Source: Atherix ibis (lineage: Eukaryota > Arthropoda > Insecta > Diptera > Athericidae). Taken from it: a DNA stretch of 64,000 bases. Of the stretch, positions 22,431-34,830 are shown one piece after another. How positions within the stretch are numbered: the stretch's first letter is position 1; each line of letters starts with the position of its first letter. The stretch spans positions 59,120,220 to 59,184,219 of the forward strand of contig OY282609.1 in the NCBI GenBank assembly GCA_958298945.1, given 5' to 3'. The notes under the pieces are model-generated. The model was not told where the DNA came from, did no database searches, and worked only from the letters and a program-made list of their open reading frames with translations. The position numbers were made by a program, and so were the translations under genes.

Positions 22431-24989
22431 CCTATGCAATCATTGGGGAAGTTTCCTGATCTATAGAGTTCGTCATTTCAATTAATATTCAGAAATATTG
22501 TTGAAAAAAAAAAGAACAAAATGTCTTTGTGAATGAAAATGTCTGTGAATTGTAAGATAAGAAAAAATATAGTCTGCCAAGAATTCTTGAGAATACCTCT
22601 CTGACCGCAGCATAGAAATATTTTTTGAACTAGTATTGAATCGATGTGGGCAGTTGATCTGTTCATCCGGAAAATATTGTAAAAATACTGTAGCTTCCAC
22701 AACAAAGATGAGCACATTTAAATTGTAGAGAATTTGCTCAATATAATCGTACACGTGTTTTTTCGCAGTTAATAGCGACAAGAAGTCTTTTTTCTAAAAA
22801 AAAAAAATGGGTTTATTACATTGAAATAATATTATTTAAAAATAGTACATTTTCTTAAAAACTGCGCATATTTTTTCCGTCTGTCCTATATTATATACCA
22901 TAAATAATACCAAATTCGTACGGGGGAGTGAAAAGATGCCAAGTTGCTATTACGAGCACTATTCAAAAAAAAAAGTTCCTCTCTTTTAGAGAAATTTAAT
23001 TTTCTCACTAATAATAAATTCACAATATTTTTTTTATTTTTTAATAATAAAGACCAAAAATAGGCTATGATGTATTGATAAAATAGCACAGGGTGGTGAT
23101 TCAGTAACAATTTTTTTTATTATTATTAAAAAATTATGGGAACAACTTTAACTAGTCAATGTATGAGGCTCGCTGTTGCAACCCTAGAAAAGGGACAAAT
23201 ACTAAACTACCCTTCATACAGTTAAAATTCGATTTGTAGTGATTTTTCAGTTTTTGGATATTGTTATTATATTAATAAAAACAAGAACTCCATAAATAAA
23301 TTCCAAGAGTGGAAAAGCGAGGAAAGGGATTATTACAAAGGATGTTAAAATTCAATTGACGAATTTTTTAAGCACCCAAACGATGGCGAAATATTTTAAG
23401 TCCGTAAATTATTAGAAATTGCTTAAATTTTAATGGAAATTTTTTGAAAAATTTTCTTTTACAAATTGGAAATCGGGTAAGTTAGGGGGGTGGGTATGGG
23501 GAGTATTATATACACGATAGAAGATACGAACGATCTTTTCAAAGTACTTAGCAATAAAAAAAAAACAAGGTTAAAAGACTCAAAACACACCAAGAATAAA
23601 GAGTGGCTAATGCTACGAGAACATATCAAGAATAAGTGTGGATGGAACACAACAATTACCACCCAGTTCAAGTCCAACCCCATTAATTGTTTGTTATCAC
23701 AAAATCATGCCTTATCCTTCCGAGAATGACTGTTAATATCAATACACGACTAGAATTGTGTTCATAACATAAGTCATGACGTCACATTCTCATTGCTGGC
23801 GTGTGCTGTATGGGGGTATATGCGTGCGCCTGTCATAAACAAGTTTCGTAGTATTAATCTCAACCCTATCATTGGTATGGGCGATTTTACTTACTGGACC
23901 TACTGGACTGTTTATTCTCGACCTTCGTTTGAAAAATGTTCTTTTCTATAAATTGTATCTTCTTGGAAAAAGGTAGACGGATCCACTACAGAAACTTGGA
24001 CAACAAATCAGTTAAGCTATTTTTAGAGTTGACCAGCCGGTGCACACTTTTTTTCTTCCTTTTTCTTCTTCCCACCCCATCAGTTTGAATAAAAATTATT
24101 TCCTTGGAATTTTGCACGGTCATCGGTTTGTTGAATTATTTTTTTTACACTTTCCTCTTAATTTATGAATCTAAATATAAATTTGTATTAGTGTATTTAC
24201 ACCAAAAAAGCAAGGCGGTTGCAATCGAATGGGAATTTATCATTAGATAGTCACATTCCTGTATACTAATATTGTATATATTGGACCTACGCACTATAGA
24301 GGATGAGTGCGAAGATATGAAGATTGTATCTAGACGACTCTTGATAATAAACCAAATCCTAGACGGAGGGTACAGGGGGTAGAGGAATTTCGTTAATTAG
24401 TGAACTAAGAATGATAGTAAAGAAATCGAAAATGAATGTGGTGGGTGGCATTTGCTCCCTTTTAATCCGAGTAGTCATCAACCCACATACATACAATCAA
24501 AATGCAAATACTAATTTCCCTTGAAGAAATAATCTATTTCCGCGCATTCTAAATATAGAAAAAATTATCGTTTTTTGGAAATTTCCAAAGTTAACAAGAA
24601 ATTTCTCTAGTTGAGTTTTGTAGATTTTTACTTAAAAATTTTTTTTATGCACAATTTTTTTGTTCTGGAAAGAGAAAATATTCTCTTTTTGTTAAACTGC
24701 GATGGTAATAATAGCATATATTTTTGTGAATCAAATTTTTAATACATTTTGCAATTATTTTCGTTAATTTTCCAAGAGTAAATCTTATAATAATAATAAA
24801 TATTTTTTTTGTATTAATAAAAATCATTTTTGACGAACTACTTATCCTTTTCATGATGAGCTTTTCCCGGAAGTTGATAGAAATATTACGAATCATCATC
24901 ATTTTAGGAAATTTTCTAAATCTTCCGAATATTCTGGTAACAATAAGTACGTTTACATAAAAAGATTAACTTTTAAGTAGTTTTTGGGA

Positions 24990-25005
24990 GGGGGGGGGGG
25001 GGGGG
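24990..25005. repeat. G16 homopolymer
   Basis: Sixteen G in a row inside AT-rich sequence, followed by TGGAT. Confidence 0.95.
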
Positions 25006-25810
25006 TGGATAAGGTGTTGGTAGGATGCATATATAAAAAAGGAATGCATATTACCCCAAGTTACGGCATTTATTTTTCTTTGTCTTTTCCTAATCCAAAT
25101 AAATCGTAATAAAATTCGCAAAATAAATTCAGATTTTTTTTTGCGAGATCCTTTCTAATGTAAGACAATCAAAATGAAATTTCTCATCTCACTTATAAGA
25201 TTTGATGACGAAGAGAGGAGAAGGAAGATTAAGATTATGTTAGTTAGGTTATGTAGCCCATTTATGATATACAATAAATAATAACCAGAAATAGTGAAAA
25301 TAAATCTCTTACTATGAGAGAGAAAATATACTCTACAGTAGATACGACTATGGATAAAGAATAGAGTCTGACTTTTTTTTAGAAGTTTTAATTTTTATGG
25401 AGTCCACCGGTTGATCCAATCATGAATATTTTATAACAATGGATTAAACGAAGGCATATGTTATTGTCAATTTAACATTAAACATTAAAAATATGTTGTA
25501 ATTTATGATGTCTGATAATGTTAATCGTTTTATTTTGTTTTTCTTCTGTTGGACTTAAATTCGCACAGAAAGAGGTAATCAGTTGAATAAAAATGATTGT
25601 AATTAAAAGGTCTTAATTGGACGGCATGCCTGTCACTACAATACTATTATACAATATTATTACTACTACTACTACGATTGATCAAAGCTTTTTTATGTTT
25701 TTTAATTTTTTCAGCACTATTTTATCAACCATCTCTGAGCTTTTCTTACAAAACACATTTTGTATCTTAATCAGTTGCTTGCCATTAAAGTACGTAGGTT
25801 CTAATCTAGA

Positions 25811-25837
25811 ATAACAATAATAATAATAATAATAATA
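25811..25837. repeat. (AAT)n microsatellite
   Basis: About eight AAT units. Confidence 0.85.
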
Positions 25838-26334
25838 AAAAAGCGTTTTTATTGTCAATTAACTGAAGTTTATACCAAAAGAAAAAATTCCCAATAAAAC
25901 GATTTGACTAATACTCGTAGAAAAATTGTTTTTAATATAATTGAATCGAATTTGTTAGGGACAAAAAATTTGATTATATAATAGATATTCGTCTTTGAAT
26001 TGAATTGTTAGAATATAAATCAGAAGAAAAAAAAACCGACCCCGAAGTATTTTTATATTGAAAATAATTGCTTAAAAAAGTAGTAAAATTTATTGATTTT
26101 TATTGAAATTTTATTCAATGTAAATCACAACTGGACGCAAATTTTTTTGGAAGTTTAGTTCGTATCTGTTAAATGACAAATATTGATTGTGGTACAGTAA
26201 TTGTAAAGCAAACTGAGTTTAACTCTTAAGGAAAACCTAATAATTTCAGAAAAGTAGACTTGAAGCATAAGAGTTTTTAAAGAATTCACAATAAAATAAC
26301 TCATCGAAACTAGTTATGGAGAGATACCTTAGAT

Positions 26335-27520
26335 GAAAGTTTTGTTCCATTTTTAACAGATAAAGTTGTCTTTATTCACAATAGAGAAAATAAAGTTCAG
26401 TTAAAATATGCAATAGCCATGTGCGCGCCATTAACTGTTTAGATGAAGATGTCCTTATAGTCAAATCTCAGATGAGTTAAAGTGTGCGCAGAAAACATGT
26501 GCGGTCTTGATTTTTAAAAGAAAGTTGTCTTTAATCACAATAGAGAAAATAAAGGTCAGTTAATATGTGAAATAGCCATGTGCGCGCCATTAACTCTTTA
26601 GATGAAGATGTCCTTATAGTCAAATCTCAGATGAGGTAAAATGTGCGAAGAAAACATCTGCGATCTTGATTTTTTTTAAAAAGTTGTCTTTAATCACAAT
26701 AGAGAAAATAAAGGTCAGTTAAAATGTGAAATAGCCATGTGCTATTGTTAAAAAGAGATTAACTCTTTAGATGAAGATGTCCTTGTAGACAAATCGCAGA
26801 TGAGGTAAAATGTGCGAAAAAAACATGTGCGATCTTGACTTTTTAACGAAAGTTGGCTTTTATCACAACAGAGAATATAAAGTTCAGTTAAAATATGCAA
26901 TAGCCATGTGCGCGCCATTAACTGTTTAGATGAAGATGTCCTTATAGTCAAATCTCAGATGAGTTAAAATGTGCGAAAAAAGCATGTGCGATCTTGTTTT
27001 TTTAAAGAAAGTTGTCTTTATTTACAATAGATAAAATAAAGGTCAGTTAAAATAGAAATAGCCATGTGCTGTTTAGATGAAGATGTCCTTATAGTCAAAT
27101 CTCAGATGAGTTAAAGTGTGCGCAGAAAACATGTGCGATCTTGATTTTTTAAAGAAAGTTGTCTTTAATCACAATAGAGAAAATAAAGGTCAGTTAAAAT
27201 ATGAAATAGCCATGTGCTGTTTAGATGAAGATGTCCTTATAGACAAATCTCAGATGAGTTAAAATGTGTGAAAAAAACATGTGCAATCTTGACTTTTTAA
27301 CGAAATTTGTCTTTATTCATAATAGAGTAAAATAAAATCAGTTAAAATAGAGAAAAACCTTATGTAATAAAGTAAATGCAGTTTATTTAAAATAGCTTAC
27401 TTACCTTGAGCGACCTTGATTTTTTAAAAGAAAGTTGTCTTAATTCATAGTAGCATAACAAATCAGTTGAAATTGGTAAATAACCATTATTCACAATAAT
27501 AAAATATAAATTTTTTATAC
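26335..27520. repeat. Satellite-like tandem array, 147-159 bp monomer, about 8 copies
   Basis: The anchor AAAGTTGTCTTTAATCACAA (or variant) begins at 26362, 26521, 26680, 26849, 27008, 27155, 27303 and 27431, giving steps of 159, 159, 169, 159, 147, 148 and 128 bp. Each unit carries GTCAGTTAAAAT, AGCCATGTGC, TTTAGATGAAGATGTCCTTA and GTGCGATCTTGA. The monomers starting at 27008 and 27155 lack the same 11 bp after CATGTGC (GCGCCATTAAC), which accounts for the shorter step. Outer copies are more degenerate. Confidence 0.95.
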
Positions 27521-27906
27521 CAAACTCTGCGTAAATTTTACTTTAAAAATATTAAATATAAAATTAAGATAATTCCGAATAGGAGATAGGCGACCATGAA
27601 TTAACTCAGATTTTTTAAATGCAACGATGCACATTCACAAAAGTGTAATAATAACATAGATCAGTTATAATCTCAAATTCATCTCTCAGGTATTGTGACA
27701 GTAGAAAAATTCCTGTACGAATTTTACTGCAGATTTCTTAAATGGGTCTATTTTCTTCCCGAACCAAGTAAATTATAATTGACTCATATAAAATAGGTAG
27801 AAACCCGCCATTATGGGTGCTCTTATTGTGAATTTTTAAATGGTTTTTCAAAACTGTTTTTTTTTGTAATGAAAATTCATCATTCTTTTTGTGAAAAATT
27901 TTTAAA

Positions 27907-28302
27907 ATAATTAATCATCATTAACGGCACGACAACCGGGAGTCCGTTTTAAACCTGCTAAAATAAAGAACTCCAATATTGCCAGCATATTTTTGGCATC
28001 CAGGCTAATACCGTCATTCCACCGAAGGCAAGGTCTACCTCATCTACTGAACCCATAAATGGAGCTACTTTATACTTTCCGGGCAGGATGTTCTTCATCC
28101 ATAATAATTTAATTAATTTTATTCATTTTTTTATACGATCTCGTCGTTAAACCAGGCTCCGGAACCGTCCATCATTACGTAGGGGGCTAAAAATTCTTTC
28201 AAGGATGCTCCTCTCAAACGTGGATAAGAGTTCGCTTTTGTTTTTGCTGAGAATCCACGTTTCCGAAGAATATATGATGCCTGAGAATACTAATGTCTTG
28301 TA
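27907..28302 (-). pseudogene. LINE 3' part, left of an inserted mariner
   Basis: The minus-strand 3' region of the same LINE as 5985-7060, from ATTAACGGCACGACA through CCGGGCAGGATGTTC to ATGTCTTG-TA at the mariner's target site. The stretch is co-linear with the other copy but badly decayed, without a long frame. It continues after the mariner at 29536. Confidence 0.75.
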
Positions 28303-29535
28303 CGAAATCTGTTCAAAAATTATCACGAATTTTGAATTTTCGCGGGTTACGTATATTCGATTTTCGATTTTTTTGTGGCGTTATGTTGGTACTCATATCT
28401 CTCACTTATGCCGATAAGTTCGGCCATTTTGAATTATCAGTTAATTTTTGACAGCTGCTTTGCTTGCACATGTTTTGGCTCGTCTTCGATTTTTGCCCAT
28501 TCCAAAAAATGGAGCAAAGAATCTGTATCAAATTTTGTGTGAAAAACAAAATTAAATGCGCGGACGCATTCCGCATGTTGACTGTGGCATATGGTGAAGC
28601 TACTTTGGACCGAAGCAACGTTTATCGGTGGGGCAAAATGTTTTCAGAGGGCCGAGAAGATGTGAACGACGAAATGGAGTGAAGGAAATAGTATTGGCCA
28701 ATCGTCGAATCACCTTTAGGGAAGTTGTTGAGGACTTAAACATATCGATGGGCTCGTGCCATTCGATTTTTACCAATGATTTGGCGTGAGACCGGTCGCC
28801 GCGAAATACGTACCAAAAACAGCATCGCATTAACATTGCTAAGGAGCTCTTCGACTCTGTCCGCGACGACCCAAATTTGCTCCAAAGGTGATGAATTATA
28901 ACTGGTGACTAATCATGGGTTTATGGTTATGACGTGTAAACCAAAGCTCAATCATCCCAATGGAAGCTGCCGCACGAGCCAAGACCGAAAATTTTTTGCT
29001 TACAATTTTCTTCGATTGCAGGGTCGTGGTGCATCATGAGTTCTTGCCACAGGGTAGAACGGTCAATAAGGAATATTAACTGCAAGTTATGCGCAAGTTG
29101 CTCAAAGCAATCCGCCAGAAACGCCCGGATTTGTGGAAGACCAAACATTGGCTTTTGCACCATGATAACGCCCCTGCTCATGCATCGTTGGTTGTGCGCG
29201 AATATTTGGCTAAAAACAACACACTAATAATGCCGCAGCCACCGTGTTCCCCAGATCTGGCCCCCTTTGACTTTTTCTTGTTCCCGAAACTGAAGAGCCC
29301 CATGAAAGGACGACGCTATGCTACGATTGAGTATATAAAAACGGCATCGAAGGAGGAGCTGAACAAGATCACAAAAAATGATTTTTTGAAGTGCTTCGAG
29401 GATTGAGAAAAACGTTGGCACAAGTGTATAATATCTGATGGGGATTACTTTGAAGGGGAGAAAAAAGATATTCATGAATAAAGAAATAATTTTGAAAAAA
29501 ACACAAAATTCGCGATACTTTTTGAACAGACCTCG
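28303..29535 (+). mobile_element. Mariner (CGAGGTCTGTTC type) inserted in a LINE
   Basis: Ends CGAAATCTGTTCAAAAATTA and the complement of 29504-29535 (CGAGGTCTGTTCAAAAAGTA) are bounded by TA at 28301-28302 and 29536-29537. Dropping the element and one TA rejoins LINE sequence ATGTCTTGTA to TAGCAATAGCTTTGA. It is the same family as 1510-2452, but here the middle is mostly present. Confidence 0.95.
28509..29481 (+). pseudogene. Mariner D,D34D transposase, multiply broken
   Basis: Start MEQRICIKFCVKNKIKCADAF, helix-turn-helix NVYRWGKMFSEGREDVNDE, then a small deletion at about 28676 puts a stop in frame. The first Asp survives in ITGD, but the following Glu codon is a stop (about 28905). Another loss near 28985 removes the segment before KVLLTVFF. 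From 29089 the frame is open: HHDNAPAHASLVVREYLAKN with the second Asp, then SPDLAPFDFFLFPKLK with the third, MKGRRYATIEYIKTASKEEL, and a stop after CFED. The remaining tail WHKCIISDGDYFEG ends at 29481. Confidence 0.9.
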
Positions 29536-29940
29536 TATAGCAATAGCTTTGATGTTATTTCTTCCTCCATGTTATTATCGGCTGCGAGCCTTAACACAAA
29601 ATAGAAATATGATTTAACTCTTTCGAAGCTGTAATCTCCTATCTGTATGCGACCATTGCTAATTGGTCTTGTCTTCGATGCCGTCGCTTCCACAATGTAC
29701 TCTGTTTTGCTTTCATTTATGTGTAGCCGAAGATTTTTCGCCGCCAGCGCAATTTTGATGAAGCTCTCTTGTACAGCTCTTTCTAATCGATACATAATGC
29801 CGATATCGTTAGCATAAGCCTATTTTGAGAATAGGACAGATAATGCCAAGGTCTCATTAATCGTACTTGGAACGTCAGGCGTTAGAATGTATTTTTCAGC
29901 TGGCAGGACCTATAACTCGTGTTCTGATAAAAAAAAATCC
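29536..29940 (-). pseudogene. LINE RT fragment, right of the inserted mariner
   Basis: The minus strand reads GIICPILKIG-type sequence (about 29815-29845). By an internal deletion this is joined directly to AYANDIGI (about 29790-29818), which is the RT active-site YADD changed to YAND. It continues MYRLERAVQESFIKIALAAKNLRLHINESKTEYIV, then NGRIQIGDYSFERVKSYFYF and ADNNMEEEI, the usual post-active-site region. The segment from motif A to before YADD is gone. Confidence 0.85.
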
Positions 29941-31244
29941 TTGTCATCAAAATGATAAAAAAGAAATTCTTGTCTCCAAATTATTATTATTCACAGTCAT
30001 CCACGCAACTAAAATAGCACTTTTTTTTTTGTTGGTTTAACTAATTCTAAAATAATTCTATAATTAATTCTATAACTTTAGTTTACATATAGAAATTTAT
30101 GCTGACAACAAAATAAAAAAATGTTATAATCTAAAAAGTTTACTCAAAAAACTTTTATTAAACTCATGTCCTCTCACACTGCGACGACCCCATTTACCAA
30201 GCATTGAAAAGTAAGAATAAATTTTATCAATCGATCATAGAAGAGCTTTTGTAAAATGAAACTTTCATTTTTGATATAGTCCAAAATTTATTCAAAAACT
30301 TTATTGATAGTTTTTTATCTGGGGTAACTTTAATACATAATAATATGGGAGGGTTTTTTTTATATGTATAAAAGTCATAGAAAAAAACACTAGAGTGCAG
30401 AGAATAATCCAATAAAGAAAGATAGAAAAAATACAGAAAAAAATGAATAAATAAAATTATTGAAAATAAAAATAACTTTTCCATTTCGAACATCAACAAT
30501 TCACAAATTTGAATGGGAGAAAATTCGCAACAATTTCGATACAATGCAGTTAGTTAGTTAGTTGCATATCGATTAGAGCTCAGTTAGATGATACGATGCA
30601 ACAAAGTATCGCATACGAGTAGATAAATTTTCATATATAATTCGATATATATGTAAGCTATTAGATGAATTTTTGTGTTTTTATATTTTATTTTTTCGAG
30701 CATCTCCTCTTCACTAGATATTATCATATGTTACATTCCAATTTATCCAACCAGCAAGAACTGCATGGCATTTTATTCATATTCCATTCACGAAATCATT
30801 GCCAAAAAAATTGAGATCAAATGTATTAACTGGATTAGTTCCAAAAAATTCTTGGATTTTATGAAATTTTTACTTTCGGTAGTAGTATCACATTATTTTC
30901 ATGGATTTCATTATCTTAATAATAATTGGCAAAAACGTAAACAAATTCGATTTTAAGAAGTTCAGCTTCACTCCATTTTTTCACCAAGAATTAAATTTTA
31001 GTTTAGCTATTAAATTCTTCCTATTTTAAAAGTTCACTTAGTATTGTCTGAATTTACTAACCAACTTTAAGTGTTATATGTGAATTCTATTAAAATAGTA
31101 CAACATTTTTAAAAGTATTCAATTTATGGTCAAAGTGCCGATTTTGCCAAATATTTTAATAGAAAAATGAATTCTTGCTGTACAAAATATCAAATTTAAA
31201 ACATTGATCAAAAAACAAAAATTTTTACTGAATTTTTTTTAAGG
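29941..31244. other. AT-rich non-coding stretch
   Basis: No gene. TTAGTTAGTTAGTTAG-like steps at 30548-30563 precede CTCAGTTAG (30579), which resembles an initiator, but a downstream element is absent at the expected spacing. Confidence 0.5.
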
Positions 31245-31246
31245 TA

Positions 31247-32518
31247 CGAGGGTTGTTCAATAAGTCCTTAGAAAATCCGAGCAATTGCGCTCGTAGTGTA
31301 AGTAGCAATATCGACAGGAAAGCTGTCAAAATTTCAGCTCGATCCATAGCGTAGGTCAATTCTTATCGTTGATTAAAGTTAACGACATTTATTTGTGCAT
31401 AACAATGGAAAAAACGAGTTTAGGGCTGTCATCAAACATCTCCATTTGAAAGGCTTAAGCCCGAAAGAAATCAAAGCCGAGTTGGATGCAGTTCATGGCA
31501 CATCTGCACCTGTGTTTGCGACGGTTTACAATTGGGTGAATGAATTTAAACGTGGCCGTTCATCCACAACAGATGAACATCGTTCAGGACGCCCAGTTGA
31601 CGTGTCTACTCCTGAAATCATCGACAAAATCCACGATCTGATTTTGAACGATCGGCGAATTAAAGTGCGCGAATTAGTTGAGGCCACGGGCATATCACAA
31701 GGTACAGTCGCTTCAATTTTGCATGAAAAATTGTCTGTGAAAAAAATTTCTGCAAGATGGGTGCCGCGTTTGCTCTCAGAGGAGAATAAGCGCAATCTTG
31801 TAGTGGACTTTGAGGCTATGTTGGCACTCTTTCATCGCAATCCTGCCGAATTCCTTCGTCGATTTGTCACTGTGGACGTAACCTGGATACACTACTACAC
31901 TCCAGAAACGAAGAGACAGTCATCACAGTGGATTTTTCAAGGATGAACGGACTCCGAAGAAGGCAAAAACTGTGCCATCGGCCGGCAAGGTGATGGCCAC
32001 GGTCTTTTGGGATTCGCAGGGCTTCATTTTTATCGACTACTTGGAAAAAGGAAAAACAATAACAGGAGCGTATTACGCGTCGTTATTGCAACGGTTGAGC
32101 GAGGAAATCAAAGAGAAACGCCCCCATCTGAAGAAGAAAAAAATCCTCTTGCATCAGGACAATGCGCGTGTGCACACCTGCGCTGTTTCCATGGTCAAAA
32201 TTGTGGAATTGAGAATGGAATTGTTGCAGCATCCCGCTTATTCACCAGATTTGACCCGGAGTGACTATTTTCTTTTCCCCAATCTGAAGAAATGGCTTGG
32301 CGGACGACGGTTCACTTCCAACGAGGACGTCATTGCTCAAACGGATGAGTATTTTGTAGAACTTCCGAAATCCTATTTTTTGGACGGGATAAAAATTTTG
32401 GAAAAACGGTTGGAAAAGTGTATAGAGCTAAAAAGAGAGTATGTTGAAAAATAAAATTTTTTTTTTTTAAAAAACAGTTTTTTCCATTTTTTTCTAAGGA
32501 CTTATTGAACGACCCTCG
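31247..32518 (+). mobile_element. Mariner (CGAGGGTTGTTC type), full length
   Basis: Ends CGAGGGTTGTTCAATAAGTC and the complement of 32490-32518 (CGAGGGTCGTTCAATAAGTC) are bounded by TA at 31245-31246 and 32519-32520. It is 1272 bp long. Related in protein to the CGAGGGTCATTC type but clearly a different lineage. Best preserved copy in the window. Confidence 0.95.
31405..32454 (+). pseudogene. Mariner D,D34D transposase with two single-base frameshifts
   Basis: The ATG at 31405 reads MEK and then leaves frame because an A run (after ATGG) is one base short. From EFRAVIKHLHLKGLSP the frame is open to 31946: helix-turn-helix ATVYNWVNEFKRGR, linker GRPVDVSTPE, second motif QGTVASILHEKLSVKKI, then WVPRLLSEENKRN. 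The first Asp is in TVDVTWIHYY (Glu next to it became Val). One extra base near 31938 breaks the frame. It continues DERTPKKAKTVPSAGKVMAT. The second Asp is in LHQDNARVHT, the third in SPDLTRSDYFLF, and the protein ends REYVEK. All three catalytic Asp remain, so it is one or two indels from a full frame, though substitutions such as SPDLTRSD may also matter. Confidence 0.92.
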
Positions 32519-32524
32519 TAAATA

Positions 32525-33260
32525 AATTTCAAGTAAATCATTTAAAATACTCTAAAAACCTTCAACTTGATACTTAGACCTCCTATAAAAAAATTGCCAC
32601 TTGCAACCCACTTGCTGACTTGGCATGTGCCTCTACAACTTCAATTTCGGAGATGGAATTTTTATATTCGCCATATATTTTAGAGCTTTAATTAGAAAAT
32701 CGCCGGTGGAACCCATTTTGTGATCGCGAAGATATTTGTCATATCGCAGAAGGCTCAGCACTTGGCAACATCTTCAATTCGGGGCAAGGTCTGACTAGCG
32801 AGGGAATAATTTTTCTCCATTTTTCGAACTTCAATTAGAAATAACTAGTTGAATACTTTAAAAGTAAACGAAAACATTCTGTGGTCGATTCGGGCGTAAT
32901 TATACTCAACACTTGCCTACATCCTTAAATTATTTTGAATCTCCAATTAGAAAATTGACAGTTCATGGTATTGAAAATTTGTACTGATTAGAAACCGGCT
33001 CGACTTAGACTACAGACTCAATTTAGGACAAGGCCATACAAGGGAAATATGATTTTTTTAAATACTATTTAAGACCCTGAAATTATAAATATACTAGTTG
33101 GAAATTTCATTATACCCATATAAGCTGAAAATAGATGCTTGACTCGTGCCTACACTTTCAGTTTTTTGACAAGCTCAGATTGATGAGTTGATACTTTTTC
33201 CCACTATTTAAGACTCACAATTATTAGGCTTAGGCACTTTCCTAGACCTTCAAGCAATAT
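32525..33260. repeat. Diverged relative of the 36.5-38.5 kb satellite
   Basis: Fragments such as CTTGGCAACATCTTCAATTC, GGGGCAAGGTCTGA, CTCAATTTAGGACAAGG and TTAGAAAATCGCC echo GGCTTGGCACGTGGCTACA, TTCAATTCGGGACTAGGTC and TTAGAAAATCGCCTAC of the array at 36500-38500. No regular period is left. Confidence 0.5.
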
Positions 33261-33269
33261 CCCGTTAAA

Positions 33270-34830
33270 AATATCGCTCAGCGCCATCGTTGCCAGGTTT
33301 ATGGGCACACTAATGCCTATTGCAGGTATCCGCCCAAGTGCGTCAAATGTGCTGGAGAACATTTAACGTAAAGCCTGCTCTATAGCAAAAGGTGCACTCT
33401 GTAGGATGCAAACTATGTACTTCGTATGAAGAGCTGTAAAAAAGATGTACCCCCGGGAAAAAAACCGGGCCTGAAACTCAACAAATGGCACCATCACAAA
33501 AAGTCAATCCAGAATTATCCTTTGAGGCAATAGCGTCCAGAATCACAGAATCTCAAGAAACGACAATCAACTAGCGCATTACTCCTCATTAGGGCATACT
33601 AAACAGGAGTTATTGTACTAAAATCCAAAGAGAACTATATATTCCCTTACCCATGAGTCGTCCCCCAAAAGGAATTACTCCTCCTGAAGTTGCCAATAAA
33701 GCTTGTGGCTACGATCTGATCACCTCCAATATACTCCAAAAACTTGCTAAAACAGCAATAGTCTTTGTTGCTACGTTACATAATTATATCAAATAGAACA
33801 ACACCTTTCCAATCCTCTGGAAATTCGTCACTATAAAAATTATTCCTCAACCAAATAAACCAATAAACTGCCAATAAGTCTCCTTCAATCCTTTCAAAAA
33901 TCTTTAAAAAAAATAGTCCTCCACCGCTTACATCCTTTGCTCGAATCGTCAAATTTAATCCCTAACCACCAATTTGGTTTTCACTTCTTAGCAGTCGTCA
34001 ATTTCATTGCATCCTCTTTAGAAAAAAAATAGGGTTCTGGTGTGTTGCTTGATATAAGTCAAGCTTCTGATAGAGTCTGGCACCCGGGCTTATTCTGTTA
34101 ACTCAAAGGGATCCTTCCTTCCACCTATTTCTAGTCCTAAAATCATTCCCTTCCAACCGACACTTCCAGCTAAACAAATTGAACAAATTCTCTAATATCT
34201 CGCCGATATTGGTTGGTGTTCCTCAGGGAAGTTTACTTGCACCCAATCCTCTATAACATTAATACATCCGATATTGCAATCAGTTCTAATATCTTCTTTG
34301 CTACATATGCCGACGATACGACCTGCCTTGCATCCAACGAAAATCCCGAACATGCTTCCGAAATTCTCCAAACCATCCAAAACTGTTAATAAATGTAAAT
34401 CTGTCCACGTAACTTTTACTCTCTACCTTGAACCGGTATCTAGGACTGAACTTAGACCAATGCTACACATGGAACCTACATACAAAACTCAAAAGACAAT
34501 AACTAATAAAGAGATACCTTCAGACAGCAAAGTCCTACTGAAACCAATATGGACTTACAGATTAAAACTCTGGAGTCATACTAAGCCTTCCAATTCCCTT
34601 CGAATCAAATCCGTTCAATCAAAAATACTCCGTACAATTGTCGACGCTCCGTTTTATTTGTTTTCGTTATAAAAAGTTTCGTTCCCGTATCTCGAATCAT
34701 ACTAATTCGCTTGTTCAAGAGAACTATCCACAACGTCCTTCCCTAGAAATACCTATCAAAGACTTAAACGTCACTGGTCACGTGATTTACTAAAATACTA
34801 AGAATCAACATATCCCCATAACCATGCACT
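33270..34830 (+). pseudogene. Jockey-like LINE relic (gag zinc knuckles to RT C-terminus)
   Basis: Landmarks on the plus strand, in order. CQVYGHTNAYC followed by KCVKCAGEH (33291-33365) are the CCHC knuckles of the Jockey gag-like ORF1. ANKACGYDLITSNILQKL (about 33690-33745) is the 'KAPGYD' segment, then WKFVTIKIIPQPNKP (about 33818-33865). NHQFGF comes next, then LLDISQAFDRVWHPG with frame changes (about 34050-34090), then VPQGS and NPLYNINTSDI. The active site YADDT is at 34306-34320. LKPIWTYRLKLW (34535-34575) and ILRTIVDAPFY (34627-34660) mark the C-terminus. Stops and frameshifts are many. ORF1 and RT are closer than in a complete element, so the endonuclease is deleted. Confidence 0.88.

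Larger units (their letters stand above)
22435..26330. other. AT-rich non-coding stretch with a G16 tract
   Basis: No gene recognised. A run of 16 G lies at 24990-25005 and an AAT microsatellite at 25811-25837. Open frames such as 22482-22781 minus or 24645-24902 minus are rich in Phe/Ile/Lys and have no homologous look. Confidence 0.5.

Noticed and set aside
22482..22781. 99-codon minus-strand frame
   Set aside because: Overlaps another frame of equal quality; no domain, no conservation evidence.
26335..27520. CRISPR-like array
   Set aside because: Whole monomers repeat head to tail without unique spacers, in eukaryotic context.
31526..31795. 89-codon minus-strand frame
   Set aside because: Shadow of the mariner transposase on the plus strand.
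34192..34380. Minus-strand frame of 62 codons
   Set aside because: Shadow of the Jockey RT region containing YADD on the plus strand.
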